A stretch of DNA of 64,000 nucleotides, from NCBI GenBank assembly GCA_035571835.1, contig DATNBU010000011.1:186001-250000 (forward strand), read 5' to 3'. How positions within the stretch are numbered: the stretch's first letter is position 1; each line of letters begins with the position of its first letter. This DNA is from Candidatus Limnocylindrales bacterium (GTDB lineage: Bacteria; Desulfobacterota; Binatia; UBA1149; CAITLU01). Shown here piece by piece: positions 1-8,448 of this stretch. The translations under genes were made by a program, and so were the position numbers. The notes beneath the pieces are model-generated. The model was not told the origin of the DNA. It searched no databases and saw only the letters and a program-made list of their open reading frames with translations.

Positions 1-312
1 GCGATTGAACCGGTATCCAAGGTGCGCGTTGTAGCCGCCGCTGTCACGGGCATCGATCTCGTTCTGTCCCTGGCCGGCGGGAGTAGTCGGGGCCGACTTG
101 CCGACGCCATCGAAATTGGCGTGCGCATAGGTCGCGCCGAATCCGAGCATCGGGCCCGAGCGCGCCGGGTCGTTGTTTTCCTCTTCGACCGTCTGCCGCC
201 TGGCCGGCTTCTTTGTGGTCAGCTCGCCCAGATCGTCGTCCTGGGCGTAAACGGCCGGCGCCGCGACGATCATCGCGGCGAACGACAAGACAAGCATGCG
301 TCCGAATTTCAT
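1..312 (-). CDS. Outer-membrane beta-barrel-like protein, 3' end outside window
   Basis: The visible 104 residues start at an ATG preceded by a strong Shine-Dalgarno (AGGAGG, about 6 nt upstream). A signal peptide is clear: basic start, hydrophobic LVLSFAAMIVAAP core, cleavage after VYAQ. A charged linker (DDDLGELTTKKPARR) follows, then alternating aromatic/glycine strands such as GPMLGFGATYAHANF and GGYNAHLGYRF, which are typical of small outer-membrane beta-barrels (OmpA/OMP_b-brl type). The C-terminal part lies beyond the left edge, so barrel size and a final aromatic residue cannot be checked. Function (porin, adhesin or structural) cannot be assigned. Confidence 0.7.
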   Translation of the reverse strand, partial: MKFGRMLVLSFAAMIVAAPAVYAQDDDLGELTTKKPARRQTVEEENNDPARSGPMLGFGATYAHANFDGVGKSAPTTPAGQGQNEIDARDSGGYNAHLGYRFNR

Positions 313-720
313 TCGGCTCCTCCTTTGTACCTTTTTCCCAACGTGAGCTTCGCGGTTCTTCGATCTGGTCCCAATCCGGCCGACCGCCTCCACTCCGGCG
401 ATCCGCCACCTGCCCGCAAGGTTTTGCCGGGAAAGTCCCGGGATTCCGCGGCCTGCCTGCGCCGCCGGCGCAAGCACGGCTCCATCGCTTTTACCGGATG
501 ACCGCCCGGGAGTCACGCCTGACGACCCCCGGAGTCGCACGGAGCCGGACGAATGAGCGATTCGGCACAGGCAGACGATCATACGACCTGGCACGGCCGA
601 AGATCACAGTTCCGGCGCGCGTTCCGCCATTCGACGAGGAAGCGAGCGCGATCCGTGCCGATGAGCAGGCCCGCCGATGCGATGTGGCCCGGTGCATCGG
701 TCAAGGCTGGCAGGCCGCGC
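313..720. other. Intergenic stretch without a recognisable gene
   Basis: About 400 bp lie between the start of the outer-membrane protein gene and the end of the acetyltransferase gene, both on the minus strand. Open frames here give arginine/proline-rich translations with no recognisable domain or ribosome binding site. A small hairpin (CCGGGA, AAG, TCCCGG at 427-441) is visible. The promoter of the outer-membrane protein gene should lie in this stretch, but I see no clear -35/-10 pair. Confidence 0.5.
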
Positions 721-1242
721 CTACTCTCGTTCGTCGAGACGAAGGCCGACGATGACGAGATCGCGCTCGATGCCGTCGAGCTCGGCGACGCGCGCCAGCT
801 CTCCCCAGCGGCGGAATCCGAAGGCTTCGAACAGCGTGAGGCTCGGATCGTTGTGACCGAAGATGAAGCCGAGCAGCGTTTTCAGGCCGAGGGAGGGCGC
901 CCGGTCGATCGCGCGGCCGATGAGTGCCCTTCCGACTCCGCGGCGCTGGTGATCGGGTGCGACGTACACGCTGAGCTCGGCCGTCGCGCGATAGGCGGGC
1001 CGGCCGTAGAACGGCTGGAAACTGAGCCAGCCGGCAATCGAAGCGCCGCTCCGCGCAGCGCTTCCTGCGGCTTCGGCGACCCACAGCGGATGGCACTGCG
1101 GGTCGTGCTCGCGAAACCACGCGGCGCGGCTCATGGCGGTGATCGGCTCGGTGTCGGCTGTCGCGCGGCGGCCCGGAATCGCCGCGTTGTAGATCTCGAC
1201 GATGCGCGCGAGATCGCCCGGCGTCGCATCGCGGATGTTCAT
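721..1242 (-). CDS. GNAT family N-acetyltransferase (phosphinothricin acetyltransferase-like)
   Basis: This 173-residue protein starts MNIRDATPGD, the usual first beta-strand of GNAT enzymes; an in-frame upstream extension is Arg-rich and unlike the family. The acetyl-CoA pyrophosphate loop is Q-R-R-G-V-G-R-A at about residues 99-106, after the strand AELSVYV. The later strand GFIFGHNDPSLTLFEAFGFRRWG is typical of the phosphinothricin/methionine-sulfoximine acetyltransferase branch (PAT/YwnH), which acetylates small amines using acetyl-CoA in the cytoplasm. The substrate here is unknown. It lies 52 bp downstream of the DUF1772 gene on the same strand and may be co-transcribed with it. Confidence 0.85.
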   Translation of the reverse strand: MNIRDATPGDLARIVEIYNAAIPGRRATADTEPITAMSRAAWFREHDPQCHPLWVAEAAGSAARSGASIAGWLSFQPFYGRPAYRATAELSVYVAPDHQRRGVGRALIGRAIDRAPSLGLKTLLGFIFGHNDPSLTLFEAFGFRRWGELARVAELDGIERDLVIVGLRLDERE

Positions 1243-1294
1243 GGGCGGCTTTGTCCTGCGGATCGGTCCGGGTCGCGCAACGCCCGATCCGCGG

Positions 1295-1750
1295 TCACGG
1301 CGCGAGCGGCCACAGCGAAGCTCCAAGCGCGACGACGCTCAGCACGATTCGCACCTCATGCCACCGGCCCCAGCGCTCGAGGGCGTCCGGCAACTCGGCA
1401 GGCGAGATCGACGCGTGGGCGAAGCTTTCGTTGATGGCGCGGAAGATCGCGAAGAACATCACGATCATCAGGGCCATCAGCACGGCCGAGATCGTGGCGC
1501 CGACGCGCGCGGGATGATTCGTCCACCAGAGCGTGATCGCCGCGGCAATTGCGACGAGGGCGGTGATCGACGTCAGCGGCCGGAAATAGCCGATGAGCCG
1601 CCGGTCGTTGGCGGCGTACCATGAAAAGAACTCGGACGGTGGAAGCGATCGCCAGTACGGAACGTTGAGGAACCCTTCCGTCAGCATCGCCCCGGTGTAG
1701 ATGCCGAGGCATGCGATCGAAAGAAGCTGCAGGGAAGAGATGTCGGCCAA
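1295..1750 (-). CDS. DUF1772 family membrane protein
   Basis: This is a 151-residue protein with four predicted transmembrane helices: near the N-terminus (LQLLSIACLGIYTGAML), in the middle (ITALVAIAAAITLWW), then ATISAVLMALMIVMFFAI, and at the C-terminus (IVLSVVALGASLWPL). The layout, the N-terminal G-x-x-x-G-AML and the conserved Asn in the FAIFRAINESF region fit DUF1772, a family that includes fungal anthrone oxygenase-like proteins; most bacterial members are uncharacterised. It precedes the acetyltransferase gene by 52 bp. A strong hairpin separates it from the secreted-protein gene transcribed before it. Confidence 0.7.
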   Translation of the reverse strand: MADISSLQLLSIACLGIYTGAMLTEGFLNVPYWRSLPPSEFFSWYAANDRRLIGYFRPLTSITALVAIAAAITLWWTNHPARVGATISAVLMALMIVMFFAIFRAINESFAHASISPAELPDALERWGRWHEVRIVLSVVALGASLWPLAP

Positions 1751-1753
1751 CGC

Positions 1754-1793
1754 GCCTCCGGATCCGCCGCACCTGGCGTGCGGATCCGGAGGC
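1754..1793 (-). terminator. Perfect 14-bp stem hairpin after the 910-residue secreted protein gene
   Basis: The arm GCCTCCGGATCCGC (1754-1767) is repeated as its exact reverse complement at 1780-1793 around a 12-nt loop. It sits 15 bp downstream of the stop codon at 1809 on the minus strand and overlaps the 5' leader side of the DUF1772 gene. There is no clear T-tract, so it is a terminator-like hairpin rather than a textbook intrinsic terminator. It could also act as an mRNA-stabilising structure. Confidence 0.5.
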
Positions 1794-1808
1794 TATGCGT
1801 CGGTTGGA

Positions 1809-4541
1809 TCAGCGGCAAGCGAGGCGATCGGTGTCGCCTTCGCAGTGCGGTGCGGCGCCGCCGGGCCCGTTCCACGCGATGCTCGCGCACTCGTCGGCTG
1901 CGCCGAACACGACCATCGCGCCGAGGCCCGACGCCGACGGCAGCGTCGACGGCGGGCCCGACGCGCGAACCTTGATGGCAATGCGACCGTCTTCGACCAT
2001 CGAGCGATTGCGGATCTTGACCGACGTCACGCCCGAGACCGCACCGAGACTGTTGCGATAGATCCACCCCGAAGCCTTGGTCGTCCAGCCGGCGCCGCCC
2101 GGAATGGTCGCATCAAGCAGGCCGTCGATCACGATGTGAGCTCCGCTCGTCGCCGGATCGACGGTCCATGGCGTGTCGAGCAGCGCGTCCGCGTGGAACT
2201 TGACCGACATCGGTGCGGCAGCGGCCTTGAGGCTCGCGTTCTCGAGCGCGATTCCGCTGGTGCACGAACCGTCTCCGCCTCCGTCCGGAAGGGTCGTCGT
2301 CGTACTGCCGCCGCCTCCTCCTGGAAGCGTCGTCGTCGTGGTGCCGCCGCCGCCTCCACCGGACCACGCCGCGAGCAGGTCGTGCAGCGCCTGTGGTTCG
2401 TTGACGGGCGCCGGCGCGCCGGTCTGGCTCTTGGTGTTGATGCCGTGACAGTTCGCGCACACGCGGATCTCGCCCGACTGAAAGCTGAGCCAGTTGCGCT
2501 CGCGGACGACCGGAGTGCCGAGGTCGTCGGTGAGCTGCCACGACAGCGCGCGTTTGGCCGGAACGAGCGCGGCCATCGAGCCGTCGGCTGCGATCACGAC
2601 ACCGCCGCTCGGTGCGCCCGGAGCCTGAGAAACCCCAGGCTCATGCATCGGTCTTGCGAGAAGGCGCCGGCCCGCGTTCGGAGTGGCAATCGGCCCGTAC
2701 CCGCGCAGCGCATCGGCCTGGAAGAACTGCATGTAGGAAATGTCATAGACGGTTCCGGATTTTCCGATCGACTGGACGCCGCCCGGCACCGAGAGGTTGA
2801 ACGGCTGCTGCACGTCGGCGCGGTCGCGCTGCGTGACGTTGCGGCTGACGACCAGAGCAAGTGAATTGTCGCGCAGGTACTGGCGGAACTCGGCGACGTT
2901 GACGCCTTCGGCGGCGAACACGCCGGCTTCGATGGCCGGCAGCACCGAGACGCGCGCGGTTGGAACCGGCCGCGCGACCACTTCGACCGGATCGAGCTCC
3001 CACATCGTGCCGGTCCACGAAGCCATCTGGTCGGGCGTCCACCAGCTCAATGTCTTGGTGATGCCGTTGGTCAGCGTGGGGCCGGCAACCATCGTCGCGC
3101 CGGACGTCTGCAGCAGTTTGAGCCGGTAGGCGTAGTTCCAGTTCGGCGCCGTGGTGCTGCCGAGGTTGGCTGCAGCACCGGTCGCGTCGGTGTGCACCGC
3201 GATGATCTTCCCGTCGGTCATCGGCAGCGGATTGCGGAAATATCCGGTCGCTTGCGGCACGTTCGCGGTCGGGGTGACCGCGATCAGCAGCATCGATTCC
3301 GGATTGATCGACGGTGCGCCGGTGATGCGCATCAGCTTGCCGCCGGACGCCGTGCTGAATTCGGGAGCGTTGGTTGCGAGGAAATCGCCGGGCACGTTCG
3401 GATCCTCGCGAAGATGGAACAGGCCGCCATCCCCGCCGATCTTCAGCGTGTTCGCGTGCAGGCTGTCGGATGTGTAGTACGTCAGGTTCGGATCGGCCGG
3501 AAAGCTGCCTTCGGTGTACGCGCCGCCGAACTCCTGGCGCCCGACATGGTTGAGCGTCTCCTCGGCAGTTCCGTCCTGGTTGATCTCCCACGGAAAGAAC
3601 TGGTTGAACGTGTGAAGCGAGGTGCTCGACGAGTACGCGGGATCCTGCGTCGAGCGCGGCTCCGGATAGACTTCCGCACCGGCCAGCACCTGCGTCTTGG
3701 CCGCGTTGGCGGCTTCGCTCGCATACGTGAACGACTGGTAGGACGCGACGACGCCCGGAGCGTCGCCCTGCTGGTCACGCTGCAGGTGATCCCATTTGGT
3801 GAAGATCACGCGGCCGAAGGTGTCGAGCGACAGCGACGTCGATCCGCTCGGCGAGTGCTCGAGCAGCTCGTACGTGCCGGCCTGCTCGTCCAGCGCATAG
3901 ATGCCGGAGACGATCGGTGACGATTCGTACTCGTCGCGCTGCGGGTAAAGGTGCGCTTCGCCTCCGCGCGGGCGGTCGGACGTGAACAGGATGCGGCCGT
4001 CGGTCGCATAGATCGGCGAGACATTGTTGTAGCCCGGCTGTCCGGAAATCTTGCGGATCGAGGCCACCTGCCCGACACCGAGCCCGGTCACTTCGTAGAT
4101 CTGCCAGCGCGCGGTCGGCGACTGGTACTGCTGCGTCGCTGCGCCGACGATCATCGAGAACAACGCTTTCTGCCCGTTCCAGTGCACGCACGGTTCGCGC
4201 ACCGCGATCGAGCTCGCGCCCTGCATGCCGGAGTTGCCGTAGCCGGCCTCGGCGGTCAGCGAGCGCAGCGTGCCATCCGGATATCTCAGCATCAGGTCGC
4301 CGCCGCGCGGAGCGGCGTCGATCGAAGGCTGATGATTGCCGAACACCGCCGCGACCGAACCGAATCCGGCGGCCGGTGTCTGCGTGACGAAGAGAATCGG
4401 ATTGGCGGTGACGACCTGTGCACCGGCAGTGGATGCTGTGAAAGCGAGCACTGTGAAAATGCTCGCAACGATCGGGCGTACGAGAAAATCGCGACCGCCG
4501 GACAGTCCGGCAGCGCTGCGGAGCATCGAATGAACGCGCAT
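1809..4541 (-). CDS. Secreted propeller protein with single haem-c motif (HzsA-related)
   Basis: The 910-residue protein starts at the ATG after a GCAGGGGG ribosome binding site; an upstream frame extension is not needed. It has a long signal peptide (FLVRPIVASIFTVLAFTASTAGAQ). The body (about 45-680) has TolB/WD-like strands such as DGRILFTSDRPRGG and resembles hydrazine-synthase-alpha-related (HzsA-like) proteins; that family call is from memory of the pattern. One c-type haem motif, CANCHG, is at about 695-700. A linker of G6-T5-LP and G5-S-T4-LP follows (about 728-752), then a roughly 150-residue C-terminal domain with the pattern GWxxKASGWIYRN. Likely exported; catalytic role unknown. 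It is not evidence for anammox. Confidence 0.65.
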   Translation of the reverse strand: MRVHSMLRSAAGLSGGRDFLVRPIVASIFTVLAFTASTAGAQVVTANPILFVTQTPAAGFGSVAAVFGNHQPSIDAAPRGGDLMLRYPDGTLRSLTAEAGYGNSGMQGASSIAVREPCVHWNGQKALFSMIVGAATQQYQSPTARWQIYEVTGLGVGQVASIRKISGQPGYNNVSPIYATDGRILFTSDRPRGGEAHLYPQRDEYESSPIVSGIYALDEQAGTYELLEHSPSGSTSLSLDTFGRVIFTKWDHLQRDQQGDAPGVVASYQSFTYASEAANAAKTQVLAGAEVYPEPRSTQDPAYSSSTSLHTFNQFFPWEINQDGTAEETLNHVGRQEFGGAYTEGSFPADPNLTYYTSDSLHANTLKIGGDGGLFHLREDPNVPGDFLATNAPEFSTASGGKLMRITGAPSINPESMLLIAVTPTANVPQATGYFRNPLPMTDGKIIAVHTDATGAAANLGSTTAPNWNYAYRLKLLQTSGATMVAGPTLTNGITKTLSWWTPDQMASWTGTMWELDPVEVVARPVPTARVSVLPAIEAGVFAAEGVNVAEFRQYLRDNSLALVVSRNVTQRDRADVQQPFNLSVPGGVQSIGKSGTVYDISYMQFFQADALRGYGPIATPNAGRRLLARPMHEPGVSQAPGAPSGGVVIAADGSMAALVPAKRALSWQLTDDLGTPVVRERNWLSFQSGEIRVCANCHGINTKSQTGAPAPVNEPQALHDLLAAWSGGGGGGTTTTTLPGGGGGSTTTTLPDGGGDGSCTSGIALENASLKAAAAPMSVKFHADALLDTPWTVDPATSGAHIVIDGLLDATIPGGAGWTTKASGWIYRNSLGAVSGVTSVKIRNRSMVEDGRIAIKVRASGPPSTLPSASGLGAMVVFGAADECASIAWNGPGGAAPHCEGDTDRLACR

Positions 4542-4803
4542 GAAAATGGCCCCCTGCTTTTTTTGATGGCAAACGGACTGCCATCGACCCCGTGGCAAGA
4601 AGCGTCATTGTTGCGCTCGGTCTCCGCAACAGCGAGAGGATTCGCCGTGAGAGATGCAGAAACATTCACACGCAATGGTCCTTTGCGTGCAAAATGCTGA
4701 TTTGAATATCTGTTCAGTGGGTTGCGACCACGAATCTGGACGAGCCGCACGTGGACAACGCGAACATCGGCGCGCCCGTGTCTGACGCGCGAGGTGACGC
4801 AGT

Positions 4804-6141
4804 TCAACTTGTCGAAGGGTCTTCGGCGGCGAACAGCTTCCATTCGCCGGGCACGCCCTTCAGCGCGCGCATGCCACGTTCCTCGAAGCGGATGCCGGAG
4901 CCCGCAACGAGATCCTTGACCATCGCCGAGACCAGCACTTCTCCTGCGCCGGCCTCTCCGGTCACGCGTGCAGCAACATGCACGGCGATGCCCCGGATGT
5001 CGTTGCCTGCCAGCTCGATCTCACCGGTGTGCAGACCGGCGCGGATCTCGAGCCCGAGGCGGCGGATCGCACTTCGGATTGCACATGCACAGCCGATCGC
5101 GCGCGCGGGTCCGTCGAACGTCGCCAGCAGGCCGTCGCCGATGAACTTGATCTCGCGCCCGCGGAATCGCTCGAGATGCCCGCGTACCATGTCGTGATGC
5201 TGATCGAGCAGCTCGTGCCAGCGCCTGTCGCCGAGCGAGACGGCACGCCTGGTCGAATCGACGATGTCGGTGAACAGGACGGTGGCGAGCACGCGATCGG
5301 TATCGGGCACGGAGCGTACGCCGGTGAGGAACTCCTCGACTTCGCCGAGCATCGCATCGGTGTCGCCGGCATGAAAAAGGTGGTCTTCGCCTGGAATCTC
5401 GACAAAGCGTGCGCCGGCGATTGCCTCGGCGAGCTTGCGCCCGCGCTCGACTGCGATGAAACGATTGCCGCTGCGGTGCAGGACGAGCGTCGGAACGCGG
5501 ATCACCGGAAGGATGCCGACGACGTCGCGCTCGTAGTCGGATTCCACCACCGCGCGAACCATGCGCGGGCCGAACGAGAGACGCTCATACCGCGCATACC
5601 ACGCACGAAACCCGGGATCGGCGGCCACGCTCGGCGCGAGCAGGTCGAGCGTCGTCGCGGTGCCCCAGTTCCGCTCGAGCTCCGACAGAAAGATCTGGCG
5701 TTCTTCGGGTGGCGGAAGACTGCCGTCGTCGAACTGGCGCGCGCACGTGTCGGCCAGCACGAGCGCCGAGACATTGGCCGGATACGTGGCCGCACACAGC
5801 ATCGCCATCTGGCCGCCCTGCGCATGACCGAACAGCGCGGCGCGCTCGCACTGCGCCGCCTGCATGACAGTGCGCACGTCGTCGCTCCACTCCTCGAGCG
5901 ACGGCAGCGACGACGATGGCAGTGCGTCGGACACGCCTGTGCCTCTTTTGTCGAAGACGATCAGCCGGCAGAAACTCGCGAGGCGACGCAGAAAGCGCGC
6001 GATCGACGGTTCCTCCCACATCACGTCGACGTTGGTCGCCCACCACGGGATGAACACGACGTCGATCGGACCCTCGCCGAGCGTCTGGTACGCGACGCTG
6101 CCGCCCGGTCCGCGTGCAAAGCGTGTCTCCGGGCCCGCCAT
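4804..6141 (-). CDS. Alpha/beta-hydrolase fused to class III adenylyl cyclase
   Basis: This is a 445-residue two-domain protein. Residues 15-275 are an alpha/beta-hydrolase whose nucleophile elbow reads GHAQGG (105-110), with Ala107 where Ser is expected; the candidate catalytic His lies in GEDH (251-254). Residues 285-440 are a class III cyclase. It has metal-binding Asp292 (FTDIVDST) and Asp336 (FIGDG), the adenine-specifying Lys332, and transition-state Arg392 in VHVAAR, where the usual Asn is His388. The layout resembles mycobacterial Rv1900c (LipJ). It starts at the ATG sharing one base with the SDR stop (TGATG), implying translational coupling. The hydrolase half probably senses rather than cleaves. 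Confidence 0.9.
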   Translation of the reverse strand: MAGPETRFARGPGGSVAYQTLGEGPIDVVFIPWWATNVDVMWEEPSIARFLRRLASFCRLIVFDKRGTGVSDALPSSSLPSLEEWSDDVRTVMQAAQCERAALFGHAQGGQMAMLCAATYPANVSALVLADTCARQFDDGSLPPPEERQIFLSELERNWGTATTLDLLAPSVAADPGFRAWYARYERLSFGPRMVRAVVESDYERDVVGILPVIRVPTLVLHRSGNRFIAVERGRKLAEAIAGARFVEIPGEDHLFHAGDTDAMLGEVEEFLTGVRSVPDTDRVLATVLFTDIVDSTRRAVSLGDRRWHELLDQHHDMVRGHLERFRGREIKFIGDGLLATFDGPARAIGCACAIRSAIRRLGLEIRAGLHTGEIELAGNDIRGIAVHVAARVTGEAGAGEVLVSAMVKDLVAGSGIRFEERGMRALKGVPGEWKLFAAEDPSTS

Positions 6142-6884
6142 CAGGCCGTGAATCCTCCGTCGATCGTAAGGCTTGCGCCGGTGACGAAGCCCGATTCCGG
6201 GCTGCAGAGCCACGCGACCATCGCCGCGACTTCATCGGCCGTGCCGTAGCGGGGCACGGCCATGAAGCCGCGCATCAGCTCGGCGAACGCGCCGTCGGCA
6301 GGATTCATGTCGGTGTCGATCGGACCCGGCTGGATGTTGTTGACGGTGATTCCGCGCGCGCCGAGATCGCGTGCGAGACCTTTGACGAGCCCGACGAGCC
6401 CCGCCTTGCTCATCGCATAGACCGCGCCGCCGACGAACGGCATCCGATCGGCATTGCAGCTTCCGATGGTCACGATGCGCCCGCCGGTCTTCATGTGCTT
6501 GACGGCGGCCTGAGTGGCCACGAATACCGCGCGCAGGTTGATGGCGACGGTCCGGTCGAAGTCGCCGAGATCGAACGCGTCGACCGGGGCCATGGACGCG
6601 ATGCCGGCGTTGTGGACCAGGATGTCGATTGCGCCGAGCTCTTCTTCGGTGCGTTCGACGGCGCTGACGAGCGCTTCGGCGTCGGAACTGTCGGCATGAA
6701 TCTCGATCGCGTGGGAGCCGAGCGATCGCGCCGCCTTTACAGTCACGTCGGCCTGGTCGGGATTGCTGACGTATGTGAAAGCCACGTCGGCGCCTTCCGC
6801 TGCAAGGCGGCGCACGATCGCCGCTCCGATTCCGCGGCTGCCACCCGTCACGAGCGCGCGTTTGCCGACCAGTCGACGTTCCAT
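6141..6884 (-). CDS. SDR family oxidoreductase (BdcA-like)
   Basis: This 247-residue classical short-chain dehydrogenase/reductase has cofactor loop TGGSRGIG (13-20), NAG (92-94), and catalytic Ser142, Tyr156 and Lys160 (YAMSK). The stretch SCNADRMPFVGG before the Tyr and the end PGPIDTDMNPADG are close to E. coli BdcA and related 3-oxoacyl-ACP-reductase-like proteins. It is cytosolic and NAD(P)-dependent; substrate unknown. Its stop overlaps the start of the hydrolase-cyclase gene by one base, so the two are likely co-translated. The ATG is preceded by an AAGGAGTA ribosome binding site. Confidence 0.9.
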   Translation of the reverse strand: MERRLVGKRALVTGGSRGIGAAIVRRLAAEGADVAFTYVSNPDQADVTVKAARSLGSHAIEIHADSSDAEALVSAVERTEEELGAIDILVHNAGIASMAPVDAFDLGDFDRTVAINLRAVFVATQAAVKHMKTGGRIVTIGSCNADRMPFVGGAVYAMSKAGLVGLVKGLARDLGARGITVNNIQPGPIDTDMNPADGAFAELMRGFMAVPRYGTADEVAAMVAWLCSPESGFVTGASLTIDGGFTA

Positions 6885-6918
6885 GGGGTACTCCTTCGGT
6901 TGCTCCGCGTTCCTGTTT

Positions 6919-8448
6919 TCAGCGCTGCAGGCGAAGCACGAGGCCGAGCACTTTCTTCGCGGTGGGCGTCAGCTTCGTGCGCATGTACGCGTTGGCCGCA
7001 GCCTTGATGCCTTCGGCCTGGGTCGGGTAGGGGTGAATGACGCCGGCGATTTTCGACAGGCCGAGGCCGCCGGTCATTGCGAGCGTGATCTCGCTGATCA
7101 TCTCGCCGGCGTGGGTCGCGACGACCGTCGCACCGAGGATCGTATCGGTGCCTTTCTTTGCATGAACCCGCACGAAGCCGTCGGTTTCACCGTCGCAGGC
7201 CGCACGGTTCACTTTCTCGAGCGCGACCGTGAACGTGTCGATCTCGATGCCGCGTTCGCGTGCGTCGGATTCGTAGAGGCCGACATGCGCGATCTCCGGA
7301 TCCGTGTACGTGCACCACGGCATCACGAGCGCGCTCAGTTTTTTTCGCCCGAAGAACAGCGCGTTCTGCACGGCGATCTTGGCCGCCGCGTCGGCCGCGT
7401 GCGTGAACTGCCACTTCATCGCGCAGTCGCCGACCGCGAAGATTCGCGCGTTGGTCGTGCGCAGGTTGTCGTCGACGTGGATGCCGCTGCGATCGAACTC
7501 GATGCCGGCCGTCTCGAGGCCCATGCCGTCGACGTTCGGCTGCCGTCCGGTGGCCACCAGGATCTGGTCGCAGACGGTCTCGAGCTCGCCGTCCGCGTTT
7601 CGATGGCGCACGACTTTCGCGCTGCCACCCGAAGATACTGAAAGCACCTCGGCTCCGAGGACGAGCCGTACGCCTTCCGCTGTGAGCCGTGTCTGTAGGA
7701 TCTCAGCAGCGTCGAGGTCTTCGCGTGGCAGCAGCCGAGTTTCCCGGTCGATGAGGGTCACGTCGCATCCGAAGCGGCGCATCGCCTGCGCGAGCTCGCA
7801 TCCGATCGGGCCGCCGCCGAGAACGACGATGCGGCGCGGGCGCTCGGTCAGGTTGAACACCGTCTCGTTGGTGAGATATCCGGCCGCTTCCAGGCCCGCG
7901 ATCGGAGGGACGCCGGCGCGCGCGCCGCTTGCGACGACGGCTTTCTTGAAGTCGAGCCTCACGCCGTCGACTTCGAGCGTCTGCGGTCCCGTGAATGATG
8001 CGCTGCCGAGAAACACGTCGACGCCGAGCTCGTCGCGATAGCGCCTGGCCGAGTCGTCGCTGCTGATGTCGGCGCGCACCTTGCGCATGCGTTCCATCGC
8101 CGCGGCGAACTGCGCGTCGAGCGCGGCGTCGTCGAACGCGGCGCCGCCGATGGCTTCGCGCGCTTCGACGAGCCGGCGGCTGTGGCGAATGACGGTCTTC
8201 GATGGCACGCAGCCGACGTTCAGGCAGTCGCCGCCCATCAGGTTGCGCTCGACCAGCGCGACTTTCGCGCCGAGACCGGAGCCGACCGCCGCGCAGATGA
8301 GCCCGCCGGTTCCGGCGCCGACCACGACGAGATCGTATCGGGATGCCGGCGCGGGATTGGTCCAGCTCTCGGGCCGTACGTTGGCGAGCAGTCTCTGGTT
8401 GTGTTCGTCGGGCGGCGTGACCGGCGTGTGACCCGAAGTGTGCGTCAT
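6919..8448 (-). CDS. FAD-dependent pyridine nucleotide-disulfide oxidoreductase (mercuric reductase-like)
   Basis: The 509-residue protein has an FAD-binding GAGTGG (44-49), redox pair Cys75/Cys80 in GGDCLNVGCVPSK, a second Rossmann motif GGGPIGCE, the FAD motif FAVGD, and a dimerisation domain (C-terminal 130 residues). It lacks the C-terminal Cys pair and the N-terminal heavy-metal domain of true MerA, so mercury reduction is doubtful. Its start overlaps the stop of the TVP38 gene (ATGA). The pairing of such a reductase with a TVP38/TMEM64 membrane protein is common in proteobacteria and cyanobacteria, but its role is undefined. About 80 residues at the N-terminus include a 35-residue leader before the first strand. 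Confidence 0.85.
   Translation of the reverse strand: MTHTSGHTPVTPPDEHNQRLLANVRPESWTNPAPASRYDLVVVGAGTGGLICAAVGSGLGAKVALVERNLMGGDCLNVGCVPSKTVIRHSRRLVEAREAIGGAAFDDAALDAQFAAAMERMRKVRADISSDDSARRYRDELGVDVFLGSASFTGPQTLEVDGVRLDFKKAVVASGARAGVPPIAGLEAAGYLTNETVFNLTERPRRIVVLGGGPIGCELAQAMRRFGCDVTLIDRETRLLPREDLDAAEILQTRLTAEGVRLVLGAEVLSVSSGGSAKVVRHRNADGELETVCDQILVATGRQPNVDGMGLETAGIEFDRSGIHVDDNLRTTNARIFAVGDCAMKWQFTHAADAAAKIAVQNALFFGRKKLSALVMPWCTYTDPEIAHVGLYESDARERGIEIDTFTVALEKVNRAACDGETDGFVRVHAKKGTDTILGATVVATHAGEMISEITLAMTGGLGLSKIAGVIHPYPTQAEGIKAAANAYMRTKLTPTAKKVLGLVLRLQR

Noticed and set aside
1809..4541. Hydrazine synthase subunit as evidence for anammox
   Set aside because: Only one haem motif is present and no hydrazine dehydrogenase or partner subunits are near; the resemblance is limited to the propeller.
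6919..8448. True mercuric reductase
   Set aside because: It lacks the C-terminal vicinal cysteines and the N-terminal NmerA domain, and there is no mer operon around it.
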